Shown here in pieces: positions 27,621 through 37,034 of a DNA stretch of 64,000 bases. A program made the translations under genes and the position numbers. This DNA comes from Protonemura montana. Taxonomy: Eukaryota; Arthropoda; Insecta; Plecoptera; Nemouridae. Below the pieces are notes generated by a model. It ran no database searches and was not told where the DNA came from. It saw only the letters and a program-made list of their open reading frames with translations. Numbering within the stretch: the first letter of the stretch is position 1; each line of letters opens with the position of its first letter. Location: assembly GCA_947568835.1 (NCBI GenBank), contig CANOQG010000001.1, positions 558,001 through 622,000 on the forward strand. Direction: 5' to 3'.

Positions 27621-30473
27621 CTAGCTACCCAGACTCTCCAGACACTCTGCCTCGCAAGCCAGGCGCTCCAGACACTCTGCCACGCTAGCCAGACGCTCCA
27701 GACACTCTGATTCGCTACCCAGACGTTCAAGACACTTTGCCTCGCTCCCCAGACGCTCCAGACACTCTGCCTCGTTAGCCAGGCGCTTCAGAAGCTCTGC
27801 CTCGCTAGCCAGGCGCTCCAGACACTCTGCCATTCTAGCCAGACGCTCCAGACTATCTGCTACGCTAGCCAGAGGCTCCAGACACTCTGCCACGCTAAAT
27901 AGACGCTCCAGACACTCTGCCTTGCTACCCAGAATCTCCAGACACTCTGCCTCGCTAGCCAGGCGCTCCAGACACTCTGCCTCGCTACCCAGACGCTTTA
28001 GACTATCTGCCACGCTAGCCAGTGGCTCCAGACACTCTGCCACGCTAGCTAGACGTTCCAGGCACTCTGCCTCGCTACTTAGACGCTCCAGAAACTCTGC
28101 CTCACTAGCCAGGCACTCCAGACACTCTGGCTCGCTACCCAGACGATCCAGACACTCTGCCTCCCTAGCCAGCCGCTCCAGACACTCTGCCATGCTAGCC
28201 AGAGATTTCAGACACTCTGCTACGCTAGCCAGACGCTCCAGACACTCTGCCACGCTAGCCAGAGGCTGAAGACACTCTGCAATGCTAGCCAGACGCTCCA
28301 GACACTCTGCCACGCTAGCTAGACGCCCCAGACACTCTGATTCGCTACTTAGACGCTCCAGACACCTTGCCTCGCTACCCAGACGCTCCAGACACTCTGC
28401 CTCGCTACCTAGACGCTTCAGACTATCTGCCACGCTAATCAGTGGCTCCAGACACTCTGCCACGCTAGCTTGACGCTCCAGGCACTCTGTCTCGCTACTT
28501 AGACGCTCCAGACACTGTGCCTCGCTAGCCAGGCACTCCAGACACTCTGATTCACTACCCAGACGTTCCAGACACTTTGCCTCGCTACCCAGACGCTCCA
28601 GACTATCTGCAACGCTAGCCAGTGGCTCCAGCCACTCTGCCACGCTAGCTAGACGCTCCAGGCACTCTGCCTCGCTACTCAGACGCTCCAGACACTCTGC
28701 AATGCTAGCCAGACGCTCCAGACACTCTGCCACGCTAGCCAGGCACTCCAGACACTCTGATTCACTACCCAGACGTTCCAGACACTTTGCCTCGCTACCC
28801 AGACGCTCCAGACTATCTGCAACGCTAGCCAGTGGCTCCAGACTCTCTGCCTCGCTAGCCAGGCGCTCCAGACACTCTGCCACGCTAGCCAGACGCTCCA
28901 GACACTCTGATTCGCTACCCAGACGTTCAAGACACTTTGCCTCGCTCCTGAGACGCTCCAGACACTCTGCCTCGTTAGCCAGGCGCTTCAGAAGCTCTGC
29001 CTCGCTAGCCAGGCGCTCCAGACACTCTGCCATTCTAGCCAGACGCTCCAGACTATCTGCTACGCTAGCCAGAGGCTCCAGACACTCTGCCACGCTAGTT
29101 AGTGGCTCCAGCCACTCTGCCAGGCTAGCTCGACGCTCCAGGCACTCTGCCTCGCTACTTAGACGCTCCAGACACTCTGCCTCGCTAGCCAGGCGCTTCA
29201 GACACTCTGGCTGGCAACCCAGACGCTCCAGACACACTGCCTCGCTAGCCAGTGGCTCCAGAATATCTGCCACGCTAGCCAGAGGCTGCAGACACTCTGC
29301 AATGCTAGCCAGACGCTCCAGACACTCTGCCACGCTAGCCAGAGGCTGAAGACACTCTGCAATGCTAGCCAGACGCTCCAGACACTCTGCCACGCTAGCT
29401 AGACGCTCCAGACACTCTGATTCGCTACTTAGACGCTCCAGACACCTTGCCTCGCTACCCAGACACACCAGACACTCTGCCTCGCTAGCTAAACGCTCCA
29501 GAATTTCTGCCTCGCTACCCAGACGCTCCAGACTATCTGCCACGCTAGCCAGGGGCTCCAGACTATCTGCCACGCTAGCCAGAGGCTCCAGACACTCTGC
29601 CACGCTTGTTAGACAATCCAGACTTTCTGCCTCGCTAGCCAGGCGCTCCAGACACTCTGCCTCGCTAGCCAGACGCTCCAGACACTCTGCCTCGTTAGCC
29701 AGGCGCTTCAGAAGCTCTGCCTCGCTAGCCAGGCGCTCCAGACACTCTGCCATTCTAGCCAGACGCTCCAGACTATCTGCTACGCTAGCCAGAGGCTCCA
29801 GACACTCTGCCACGCTAAATAGACGCTCCAGACACTCTGCCTTGCTACCCAGAATCTCCAGACACTCTGCCTCGCTAGCCAGGCGCTCCAGACACTCTGC
29901 CTCGCTACCCAGACGCTTTAGACTATCTGCCACGCTAGCCAGTGGCTCCAGACACTCTGCCACGCTAGCTAGACGCTCCAGGCACTCTGCCTCGCTACTT
30001 AGACGCTCCAGAAACTCTGCCTCACTAGCCAGGCACTCCAGACACTCTGGCTCGCTACCCAGACGATCCAGACACTCTGCCTCCCTAGCCAGCCGCTCCA
30101 GACACTCTGCCATGCTAGCCAGAGATTTCAGACACTCTGCTTCGCTAGCTAGACGCTCCAGACACTCTGCCACGCTAGCTAGACGCTCCAGACACTCTGC
30201 CTTGCTACTTAGACCCTCCAGACACTCTGCCTCGCTAGCCAGGCGCTCCAGACACTCTGCCTCGCTACCCAGACGCTCCAGACTATTTGCCACGCTAGCC
30301 AGTGGCTCCAGACTATCTGCCACGCTAGCCAGAGGCTGCAGACACTCTGCAATGCTAGCCAGACGCTCCAGACACTCTGCCACGCTAGCCAGAGGCTGAA
30401 GACACTCTGCAATGCTAGCCAGGCGCTCCAGACACTCTGCTTCGCTAGCCAGCCGCTCCAGACACTCTGCCAT
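27621..30473 (-). CDS. Decapeptide-repeat module, 950 codons, copy 3 of the 3,090-bp block
   Basis: ATG at 30,471-30,473, TAG at 27,621-27,623. Same protein as copy 2 by eye. Like copies 1 and 2 it lacks two 10-residue units (T-E-C-L-E-G-L-G-S-K and its neighbour) that copy 4 keeps, so the three copies descend from one ancestor after that 60-bp loss. Confidence 0.3.
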   Translation of the reverse strand: MAECLERLASEAECLERLASIAECLQPLASVAECLERLASIAECLQPLASVADSLEPLASVANSLERLGSEAECLERLASEAECLEGLSSKAECLERLASVAECLERLASEAECLKSLASMAECLERLAREAECLDRLGSEPECLECLASEAEFLERLSSEAECLERLASVAECLEPLASVADSLKRLGSEAECLERLASEAECLEILGSKAECLERLFSVAECLEPLASVADSLERLARMAECLERLASEAELLKRLANEAECLERLASEAECLERLASEAESLDCLTSVAECLEPLASVADSLEPLASVADSLERLGSEAEILERLASEAECLVCLGSEARCLERLSSESECLERLASVAECLERLASIAECLQPLASVAECLERLASIAECLQPLASVADILEPLASEAVCLERLGCQPECLKRLASEAECLERLSSEAECLERRASLAEWLEPLTSVAECLEPLASVADSLERLARMAECLERLASEAELLKRLANEAECLERLRSEAKCLERLGSESECLERLASVAECLERLASEAESLEPLASVADSLERLGSEAKCLERLGSESECLECLASVAECLERLASIAECLERLSSEAECLERLASVAEWLEPLASVADSLERLGSEAKCLERLGSESECLECLASEAQCLERLSSETECLERQASVAECLEPLISVADSLKRLGSEAECLERLGSEARCLERLSSESECLGRLASVAECLERLASIAECLQPLASVAECLERLASVAECLKSLASMAECLERLAREAECLDRLGSEPECLECLASEAEFLERLSSEAECLERLASVAECLEPLASVADSLKRLGSEAECLERLASEAECLEILGSKAECLERLFSVAECLEPLASVADSLERLARMAECLERLASEAELLKRLANEAECLERLGSEAKCLERLGSESECLERLASVAECLERLACEAECLESLGS

Positions 30474-30500
30474 GCTAGCCAGACGCTTCAGACACTCTGG

Positions 30501-30683
30501 CTAGCTACCCAGACTCTCCAGACACTCTGCCTCGCTAGCCAGGCGCTCCAGACACTCTGCCACGCTAGCCAGACGCTCCAGACACTCTGCCACGCTAGCC
30601 AGAGGCTGAAGACACTCTGCAATGCTAGCCAGGCGCTCCAGACACTCTGCTTCGCTAGCCAGCCGCTCCAGACACTCTGCCAT
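30501..30683 (-). CDS. Short 60-codon module between 3,090-bp blocks, copy 3
   Basis: Third copy of the 60-codon piece, ATG 30,681-30,683 and TAG 30,501-30,503. It closes the third 3,090-bp block; the fourth block, at 30,711-33,650, has no such tail. Probably not a separate gene. Confidence 0.15.
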   Translation of the reverse strand: MAECLERLASEAECLERLASIAECLQPLASVAECLERLASVAECLERLASEAECLESLGS

Positions 30684-30710
30684 GCTAGCCAGACGCTTCA
30701 GACACTCTGG

Positions 30711-33623
30711 CTAGCTACCCAGACTCTCCAGACACTCTGCCTCGCAAGCCAGGCGCTCCAGACACTCTGCCACGCTAGCCAGACGCTCCAGACACTCTGA
30801 TTCGCTACCCAGACGTTCAAGACACTTTGCCTCGCTCCCCAGACGCTCCAGACACTCTGCCTCGTTAGCCAGGCGCTTCAGAAGCTCTGCCTCGCTAGCC
30901 AGGCGCTCCAGACACTCTGCCATTCTAGCCAGACGCTCCAGACTATCTGCTACGCTAGCCAGAGGCTCCAGACACTCTGCCACGCTAAATAGACGCTCCA
31001 GACACTCTGCCTTGCTACCCAGAATCTCCAGACACTCTGCCTCGCTAGCCAGGCGCTCCAGACACTCTGCCTCGCTACCCAGACGCTTTAGACTATCTGC
31101 CACGCTAGCTAGTGGCTCCAGACACTCTGCCACGCTAGCTAGACGTTCCAGGCACTCTGCCTCGCTACTTAGACGCTCCAGAAACTCTGCCTCACTAGCC
31201 AGGCACTCCAGACACTCTGGCTCGCTACCCAGACGATCCAGACACTCTGCCTCCCTAGCCAGCCGCTCCAGACACTCTGCCATGCTAGCCAGAGATTTCA
31301 GACACTCTGCTACGCTAGCCAGACGCTCCAGACACTCTGCCACGCTAGCCAGAGGCTGAAGACACTTTGCAATGCTAGCCAGACGCTCCAGACACTCTGC
31401 CACGCTAGCTAGACGCTCCAGACACTCTGATTCGCTACTTAGACGCTCCAGACACCTTGCCTCGCTACCCAGACGCTCCAGACACTCTGCCTCGCTACCT
31501 AGACGCTTCAGACTATCTGCCACGCTAATCAGTGGCTCCAGACACTCTGCCACGCTAGCTAGACGCTCCAGGCACTCTGTCTCGCTACTTAGACGCTCCA
31601 GACACTGTGCCTCGCTAGCCAGGCACTCCAGACACTCTGATTCACTACCCAGACGTTCCAGACACTTTGCCTCGCTACCCAGACGCTCCAGACTATCTGC
31701 AACGCTAGCCAGTGGCTCCAGCCACTCTGCCACGCTAGCTAGACGCTCCAGGCACTCTGCCTCGCTACTCAGACGCTCCAGACACTCTGCAATGCTAGCC
31801 AGACGCTCCAGACACTCTGCCACGCTAGCCAGGCACTCCAGACACTCTGATTCACTACCCAGACGTTCCAGACACTTTGCCTCGCTACCCAGACGCTCCA
31901 GACTATCTGCAACGCTAGCCAGTGGCTCCAGACTCTCTGCCTCGCTAGCCAGGCGCTCAAGACACTCTGCCACGCTAGCCAGACGCTCCAGACACTCTGA
32001 TTCGCTACCCAGACGTTCAAGACACTTTGCCTCGCTCCTGAGACGCTCCAGACACTCTGCCTCGTTAGCCAGGCGCTTCAGAAGCTCTGCCTCGCTAGCC
32101 AGGCGCTCCAGACACTCTGACATTCTAGCCAGACGCTCCAGACTATCTGCTACGTTAGCCAGAGGCTCCAGACACTCTGCCACGCTAGTTAGTGGCTCCA
32201 GCCACTCTGCCAGGCTAGCTCGACGCTCCAGGCACTCTGCCTCGCTACTTAGACGCTCCAGACACTCTGCCTCGCTAGCCAGGCGCTTCAGACACTCTGG
32301 CTGGCAACCCAGACGCTCCAGACACACTGCCTCGCTAGCCAGTGGCTCCAGAATATCTGCCACGCTAGCCAGAGGCTGCAGACACTCTGCAATGCTAGCC
32401 AGACGCTCCAGACACTCTGCCACGCTAGCCAGAGGCTGAAGACACTCTGCAATGCTAGCCAGACGCTCCAGACACTCTGCCACGCTAGCTAGACGCTCCA
32501 GACACTCTGATTTGCTACTTAGACGCTCCAGACACCTTGCCTCGCTACCCAGACACACCAGACACTCTGCCTCGCTAGCTAAACGCTCCAGACACTCTGC
32601 CTTGCTACCCAGACCCTCCAGACACTCTGTCTCGCTAGCCATGCGCTCCAGAATTTCTGCCTCGCTACCCAGACGCTCCAGACTATCTGCCACGCTAGCC
32701 AGGGGCTCCAGACTATCTGCCACGCTAGCCAGAGGCTCCAGACACTCTGCCACGCTTGTTAGACAATCCAGACTTTCTGCCTCGCTAGCCAGGCGCTCCA
32801 GACACTCTGCCTCGCTAGCCAGACGCTCCAGACACTCTGCCTCGTTAGCCAGGCGCTTCAGAAGCTCTGCCTCGCTAGCCAGGCGCTCCAGACACTCTGC
32901 CATTCTAGCCAGACGCTCCAGACTATCTGCTACGCTAGCCAGAGGCTCCAGACACTCTGCCACGCTAAATAGACGCTCCAGACACTCTGCCTTGCTACCC
33001 AGAATCTCCAGACACTCTGCCTCGCTAGCCAGGCGCTCCAGACACTCTGCCTCGCTACCCAGACGCTTTAGACTATCTGCCACGCTAGCCAGTGGCTCCA
33101 GACACTCTGCCACGCTAGCTAGACGCTCCAGGCACTCTGCCTCGCTACTTAGACGCTCCAGAAACTCTGCCTCACTAGCCAGGCACTCCAGACACTCTGG
33201 CTCGCTACCCAGACGATCCAGACACTCTGCCTCCCTAGCCAGCCGCTCCAGACACTCTGCCATGCTAGCCAGAGATTTCAGACACTCTGCTACGCTAGCT
33301 AGACGCTCCAGACACTCTGCCACGCTAGCTAGACGCTCCAGACACTCTGCCTTGCTACTTAGACCCTCCAGACACTCTGCCTCGCTAGCCAGGCGCTCCA
33401 GACACTCTGCCTCGCTACCCAGACGCTCCAGACTATTTGCCACGCTAGCCAGTGGCTCCAGACTATCTGCCACGCTAGCCAGAGGCTGCAGACACTCTGC
33501 AATGCTAGCCAGACGCTCCAGACACTCTGCCACGCTAGCCAGAGGCTGAAGACACTCTGCAATGCTAGCCAGGCGCTCCAGACACTCTGCTTCGCTAGCC
33601 AGCCGCTCCAGACACTCTGCCAT
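30711..33623 (-). CDS. Decapeptide-repeat module, 970 codons, parental-type block
   Basis: ATG at 33,621-33,623, TAG at 30,711-30,713. Twenty residues longer than the three 950-codon copies: it keeps two 30-bp units near 32,611-32,670 (cttgctacccagaccctcc and tctcgctagccatgcgctcc). Private changes include S-K-S-E-C-L (tttgctactt at 32,512) and A-S-I-A-K-C-L-Q (gacactttgcaatg at 31,363). This is the likely parent form of the shortened 3,090-bp copies. Function unknown. Confidence 0.3.
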   Translation of the reverse strand: MAECLERLASEAECLERLASIAECLQPLASVAECLERLASIAECLQPLASVADSLEPLASVANSLERLGSEAECLERLASEAECLEGLSSKAECLERLASVAECLERLASVAECLKSLASMAECLERLAREAECLDRLGSEPECLECLASEAEFLERLSSEAECLERLASVAECLEPLASVADSLKRLGSEAECLERLASEAECLEILGSKAECLERLFSVAECLEPLASVADSLERLARMAECLERLASEAELLKRLANEAECLERLASEAECLERLASEAESLDCLTSVAECLEPLASVADSLEPLASVADSLERLGSEAEILERMASETECLEGLGSKAECLERLASEAECLVCLGSEARCLERLSSKSECLERLASVAECLERLASIAECLQPLASVAECLERLASIAECLQPLASVADILEPLASEAVCLERLGCQPECLKRLASEAECLERLSSEAECLERRASLAEWLEPLTSVAECLEPLANVADSLERLARMSECLERLASEAELLKRLANEAECLERLRSEAKCLERLGSESECLERLASVAECLERLASEAESLEPLASVADSLERLGSEAKCLERLGSESECLECLASVAECLERLASIAECLERLSSEAECLERLASVAEWLEPLASVADSLERLGSEAKCLERLGSESECLECLASEAQCLERLSSETECLERLASVAECLEPLISVADSLKRLGSEAECLERLGSEARCLERLSSESECLERLASVAECLERLASIAKCLQPLASVAECLERLASVAECLKSLASMAECLERLAREAECLDRLGSEPECLECLASEAEFLERLSSEAECLERLASVAECLEPLASVADSLKRLGSEAECLERLASEAECLEILGSKAECLERLFSVAECLEPLASVADSLERLARMAECLERLASEAELLKRLANEAECLERLGSEAKCLERLGSESECLERLASVAECLERLACEAECLESLGS

Positions 33624-33650
33624 GCTAGCCAGACGCTTCAGACACTCTGG

Positions 33651-36600
33651 CTAGCTACCCAGACTCTCCAGACACTCTGCCTCGCTAGCCAGGCGCTCCA
33701 GACACTCTGCCACGCTAGCCAGACGCTCCAGACACTCTGATTCGCTACCCAGACGTTCAAGACACTTTGCCTCGCTCCCCAGACGCTCCAGACACTCTGC
33801 CTCGTTAGCCAGGCGCTTCAGAAGCTCTGCCTCGCTAGCCAGGCGCTCCAGACACTCTGCCATTCTAGCCAGACGCTCCAGACTATCTGCTACGCTAGCC
33901 AGAGGCTCCAGACACTCTGCCACGCTAAATAGACGCTCCAGACACTCTGCCTTGCTACCCAGAATCTCCAGACACTCTGCCTCGCTAGCCAGGCGCTCCA
34001 GACACTCTGCCTCGCTACCCAGACGCTTTAGACTATCTGCCACGCTAGCCAGTGGCTCCAGACACTCTGCCACGCTAGCTAGACGTTCCAGGCACTCTGC
34101 CTCGCTACTTAGACGCTCCAGAAACTCTGCCTCACTAGCCAGGCACTCCAGACACTCTGGCTCGCTACCCAGACGATCCAGACACTCTGCCTCCCTAGCC
34201 AGCCGCTCCAGACACTCTGCCATGCTAGCCAGAGATTTCAGACACTCTGCTACGCTAGCCAGACGCTCCAGACACTCTGCCACGCTAGCCAGAGGCTGAA
34301 GACACTCCGCAATGCTAGCCAGACGCTCCAGACACTCTGCCACGCTAGCTAGACGCTCCAGACACTCTGATTCGCTACTTAGACGCTCCAGACACCTTGC
34401 CTCGCTACCCAGACGCTCCAGACACTCTGCCTCGCTACCTAGACGCTTCAGACTATCTGCCACGCTAATCAGTGGCTCCAGACACTCTGCCACGCTAGCT
34501 AGACGCTCCAGGCACTCTGTCTCGCTACTTAGACGCTCCAGACACTGTGCCTCGCTAGCCAGGCACTCCAGACACTCTGATTCGCTACCCAGACGTTCCA
34601 GACACTTTGCCTCGCTACCCAGACGCTCCAGACTATCTGCAACGCTAGCCAGTGGCTCCAGCCACTCTGCCACGCTAGCTAGACGCTCCAGGCACTCTGC
34701 CTCGCTACTCAGACGCTCCAGACACTCTGCAATGCTAGCCAGACGCTCAAGACACTCTGCCACGCTAGCTAGACGCTCCAGACACTCTGATTCGCTACTT
34801 AGACGCTCCAGACACCTTGCCTCGCTACCCAGACACACCAGACACTCTGCCTCGCTAGCTAAACGCTCCAGACAATCTGCCTTGCTACCCAGACCCTCCA
34901 GACACTCTGTCTCGCTAGCCATGCGCTCAAGAATTTCTGCCTCGCTACCCAGACGCTCCAGACTATCTGCCACGCTAGCCAGTGGCTCCAGACTATCTGC
35001 CACGCTAGCCAGAGGCTCCAGACACTCTGCCACGCTTGTTAGACAATCCAGACTTTCTGCCTTGCTAGCCAGGCGCTCCAGACACTCTGCCTCGCTAGCC
35101 AGACGCTCCAGACACTCTGCCTCGTTAGCCAGGCGCTTCAGAAGCTCTGCCTCGCTAGCCAGGCGCTCCAGACACTCTGCCATTCTAGCCAGACGCTCCA
35201 GACCATCTGCTACGCTAGCCAGAGGCTCCAGACACTCTGCCACGCTAAATAGACGCTCCAGACACTCTGCCTTGCTACCCAGAATCTCCAGACACTTTGC
35301 CTCGCTACCCAGACGCTCCAGACTATCTGCAACGCTAGCCAGTGGCTCCAGCCACTCTGCCACGCTAAATAGACGCTCCAGACACTCTGCCTTGCTACCC
35401 AGAATCTCCAGACACTCTGCCTCGCTAGCCAGGCGCTTCAGAAGCTCTGCCTCGCTAGCCAGGCGCTCCAGACACTCTGCCATTCTAGCCAGACGCTCCA
35501 GACTATCTGCTACGCTAGCCAGAGGCTCCAGACACTCTGCCACGCTAAATAGACGCTCCAGACACTCTGCCTTGCTACCCAGAATCTCCAGACACTCTGC
35601 CTCGCTAGCCAGGCGCTCCAGACACTCTGCCTCGCTACCCAGACGCTTTAGACTATCTGCCACGCTAGCCAGTGGCTCCAGACACTCTGCCACGCTAGCT
35701 AGACGTTCCAGGCACTCTGCCTCGCTACTTAGACGCTCCAGAAACTCTGCCTCACTAGCCAGGCACTCCAGACACTCTGGCTCGCTACCCAGACGATCCA
35801 GACACTCTGCCTCCCTAGCCAGCCGCTCCAGACACTCTGCCATGCTAGCCAGAGATTTCAGACACTCTGCTACGCTAGCCAGACGCTCCAGACACTCTGC
35901 CACGCTAGCCAGAGGCTGAAGACACTCTGCAATGCTAGCCAGACGCTCCAGACACTCTGCCACGCTAGCTAGACGCTCCAGACACTCTGATTCGCTACTT
36001 AGACGCTCCAGACACCTTGCCTCGCTACCCAGACGCTCCAGACACTCTGCCTCGCTACCTAGACGCTTCAGACTATCTGCCACGCTAATCAGTGGCTCCA
36101 GACACTCTGCCACGCTAGCTAGACGCTCCAGGCACTCTGTCTCGCTACTTAGACGCTCCAGACACTGTGCCTCGCTAGCCAGGCACTCCAGACACTCTGA
36201 TTCACTACCCAGACGTTCCAGACACTTTGCCTCGCTACCCAGACGCTCCAGACTATCTGCAACGCTAGCCAGTGGCTCCAGCCACTCTGCCACGCTAGCT
36301 AGACGCTCCAGGCACTCTGCCTCGCTACTCAGACGCTCCAGACACTCTGCAATGCTAGCCAGACGCTCCAGACACTCTGCCACGCTAGCCAGGCACTCCA
36401 GACTATCTGCTACGCTAGCCAGAGGCTCCAGACACTCTGCCACGCTAAATAGACGCTCCAGACACTCTGCCTTGCTACCCAGAATCTCCAGACACTCTGC
36501 CTCGCTAGCCAGGCGCTCCAGACACTCTGCCTCGCTACCCAGACGCTTTAGACTATCTGCCACGCTAGCCAGTGGCTCCAGACACTCTGCCACGCTAGCT

Positions 36601-37034
36601 AGACGCTCCAGGCACTCTGCCTCGCTACTTAGACGCTCCAGAAACTCTGCCTCACTAGCCAGGCACTCCAGACACTCTGGCTCGCTACCCAGACGATCCA
36701 GACACTCTGCCTCCCTAGCCAGCCGCTCCAGACACTCTGCCATGCTAGCCAGAGATTTCAGACACTCTGCTACGCTAGCTAGACGCTCCAGACACTCTGC
36801 CACGCTAGCTAGACGCTCCAGACACTCTGCCTTGCTACTTAGACCCTCCAGACACTCTGCCTCGCTAGCCAGGCGCTCCAGACACTCTGCCTCGCTACCC
36901 AGACGCTCCAGACTATTTGCCACGCTAGCCAGTGGCTCCAGACTATCTGCCACGCTAGCCAGAGGCTGCAGACACTCTGCAATGCTAGCCAGACGCTCCA
37001 GACACTCTGCCACGCTAGCCAGAGGCTGAAGACA
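33651..37034 (-). CDS. Decapeptide-repeat module, about 1,120 codons, cut short upstream by a private TAG
   Basis: Ends at the recurrent TAG 33,651-33,653. Upstream it is bounded by a private TAG at 37,035-37,037, from gacactatgc where sister copies have gacactctgc (GAG to TAG). The first start after that is GTG 37,011-37,013, elsewhere an ordinary Val codon. The copy offset by 3,480 bp lacks this mutation at that position and stays open. A short stub with an ATG near 37,103 lies between this TAG and the TAG at 37,131. This copy looks damaged after duplication. Confidence 0.25.
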   Translation of the reverse strand, partial: CLQPLASVAECLERLASIAECLQPLASVADSLEPLASVANSLERLGSEAECLERLASEAECLEGLSSKAECLERLASVAECLERLASVAECLKSLASMAECLERLAREAECLDRLGSEPECLECLASEAEFLERLSSEAECLERLASVAECLEPLASVADSLKRLGSEAECLERLASEAECLEILGSKAECLERLFSVAECLEPLASVADSLECLASVAECLERLASIAECLERLSSEAECLERLASVAEWLEPLASVADSLERLGSEAKCLERLGSESECLECLASEAQCLERLSSETECLERLASVAECLEPLISVADSLKRLGSEAECLERLGSEARCLERLSSESECLERLASVAECLERLASIAECLQPLASVAECLERLASVAECLKSLASMAECLERLAREAECLDRLGSEPECLECLASEAEFLERLSSEAECLERLASVAECLEPLASVADSLKRLGSEAECLERLASEAECLEILGSKAECLERLFSVAECLEPLASVADSLERLARMAECLERLASEAELLKRLASEAECLEILGSKAECLERLFSVAEWLEPLASVADSLERLGSEAKCLEILGSKAECLERLFSVAECLEPLASVADGLERLARMAECLERLASEAELLKRLANEAECLERLASEAECLERLASKAESLDCLTSVAECLEPLASVADSLEPLASVADSLERLGSEAEILERMASETECLEGLGSKADCLERLASEAECLVCLGSEARCLERLSSESECLERLASVAECLERLASIAECLERLSSEAECLERLASVAEWLEPLASVADSLERLGSEAKCLERLGSESECLECLASEAQCLERLSSETECLERLASVAECLEPLISVADSLKRLGSEAECLERLGSEARCLERLSSESECLERLASVAECLERLASIAECLQPLASVAECLERLASVAECLKSLASMAECLERLAREAECLDRLGSEPECLECLASEAEFLERLSSEAECLERLASVAECLEPLASVADSLKRLGSEAECLERLASEAECLEILGSKAECLERLFSVAECLEPLASVADSLERLARMAECLERLASEAELLKRLANEAECLERLGSEAKCLERLGSESECLERLASVAECLERLASEAECLESLGS

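Larger units (their letters stand above)
21441..30710. repeat. Three tandem 3,090-bp higher-order repeats (103 units each)
   Basis: Blocks 21,441-24,530, 24,531-27,620 and 27,621-30,710 have the same unit order. Each holds a 2,880-bp part and a 210-bp part, each part ending in the same minus-strand TAG. Private differences are few: aattctagcc at 22,521 in the first copy against aatgctagcc in the others, and aggcactctg at 26,290 in the second copy. A fourth related block (30,711-33,650) is 2,940 bp: it lacks the 210-bp tail and keeps two 30-bp units missing from the first three. This is classic higher-order satellite structure. Confidence 0.95.
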
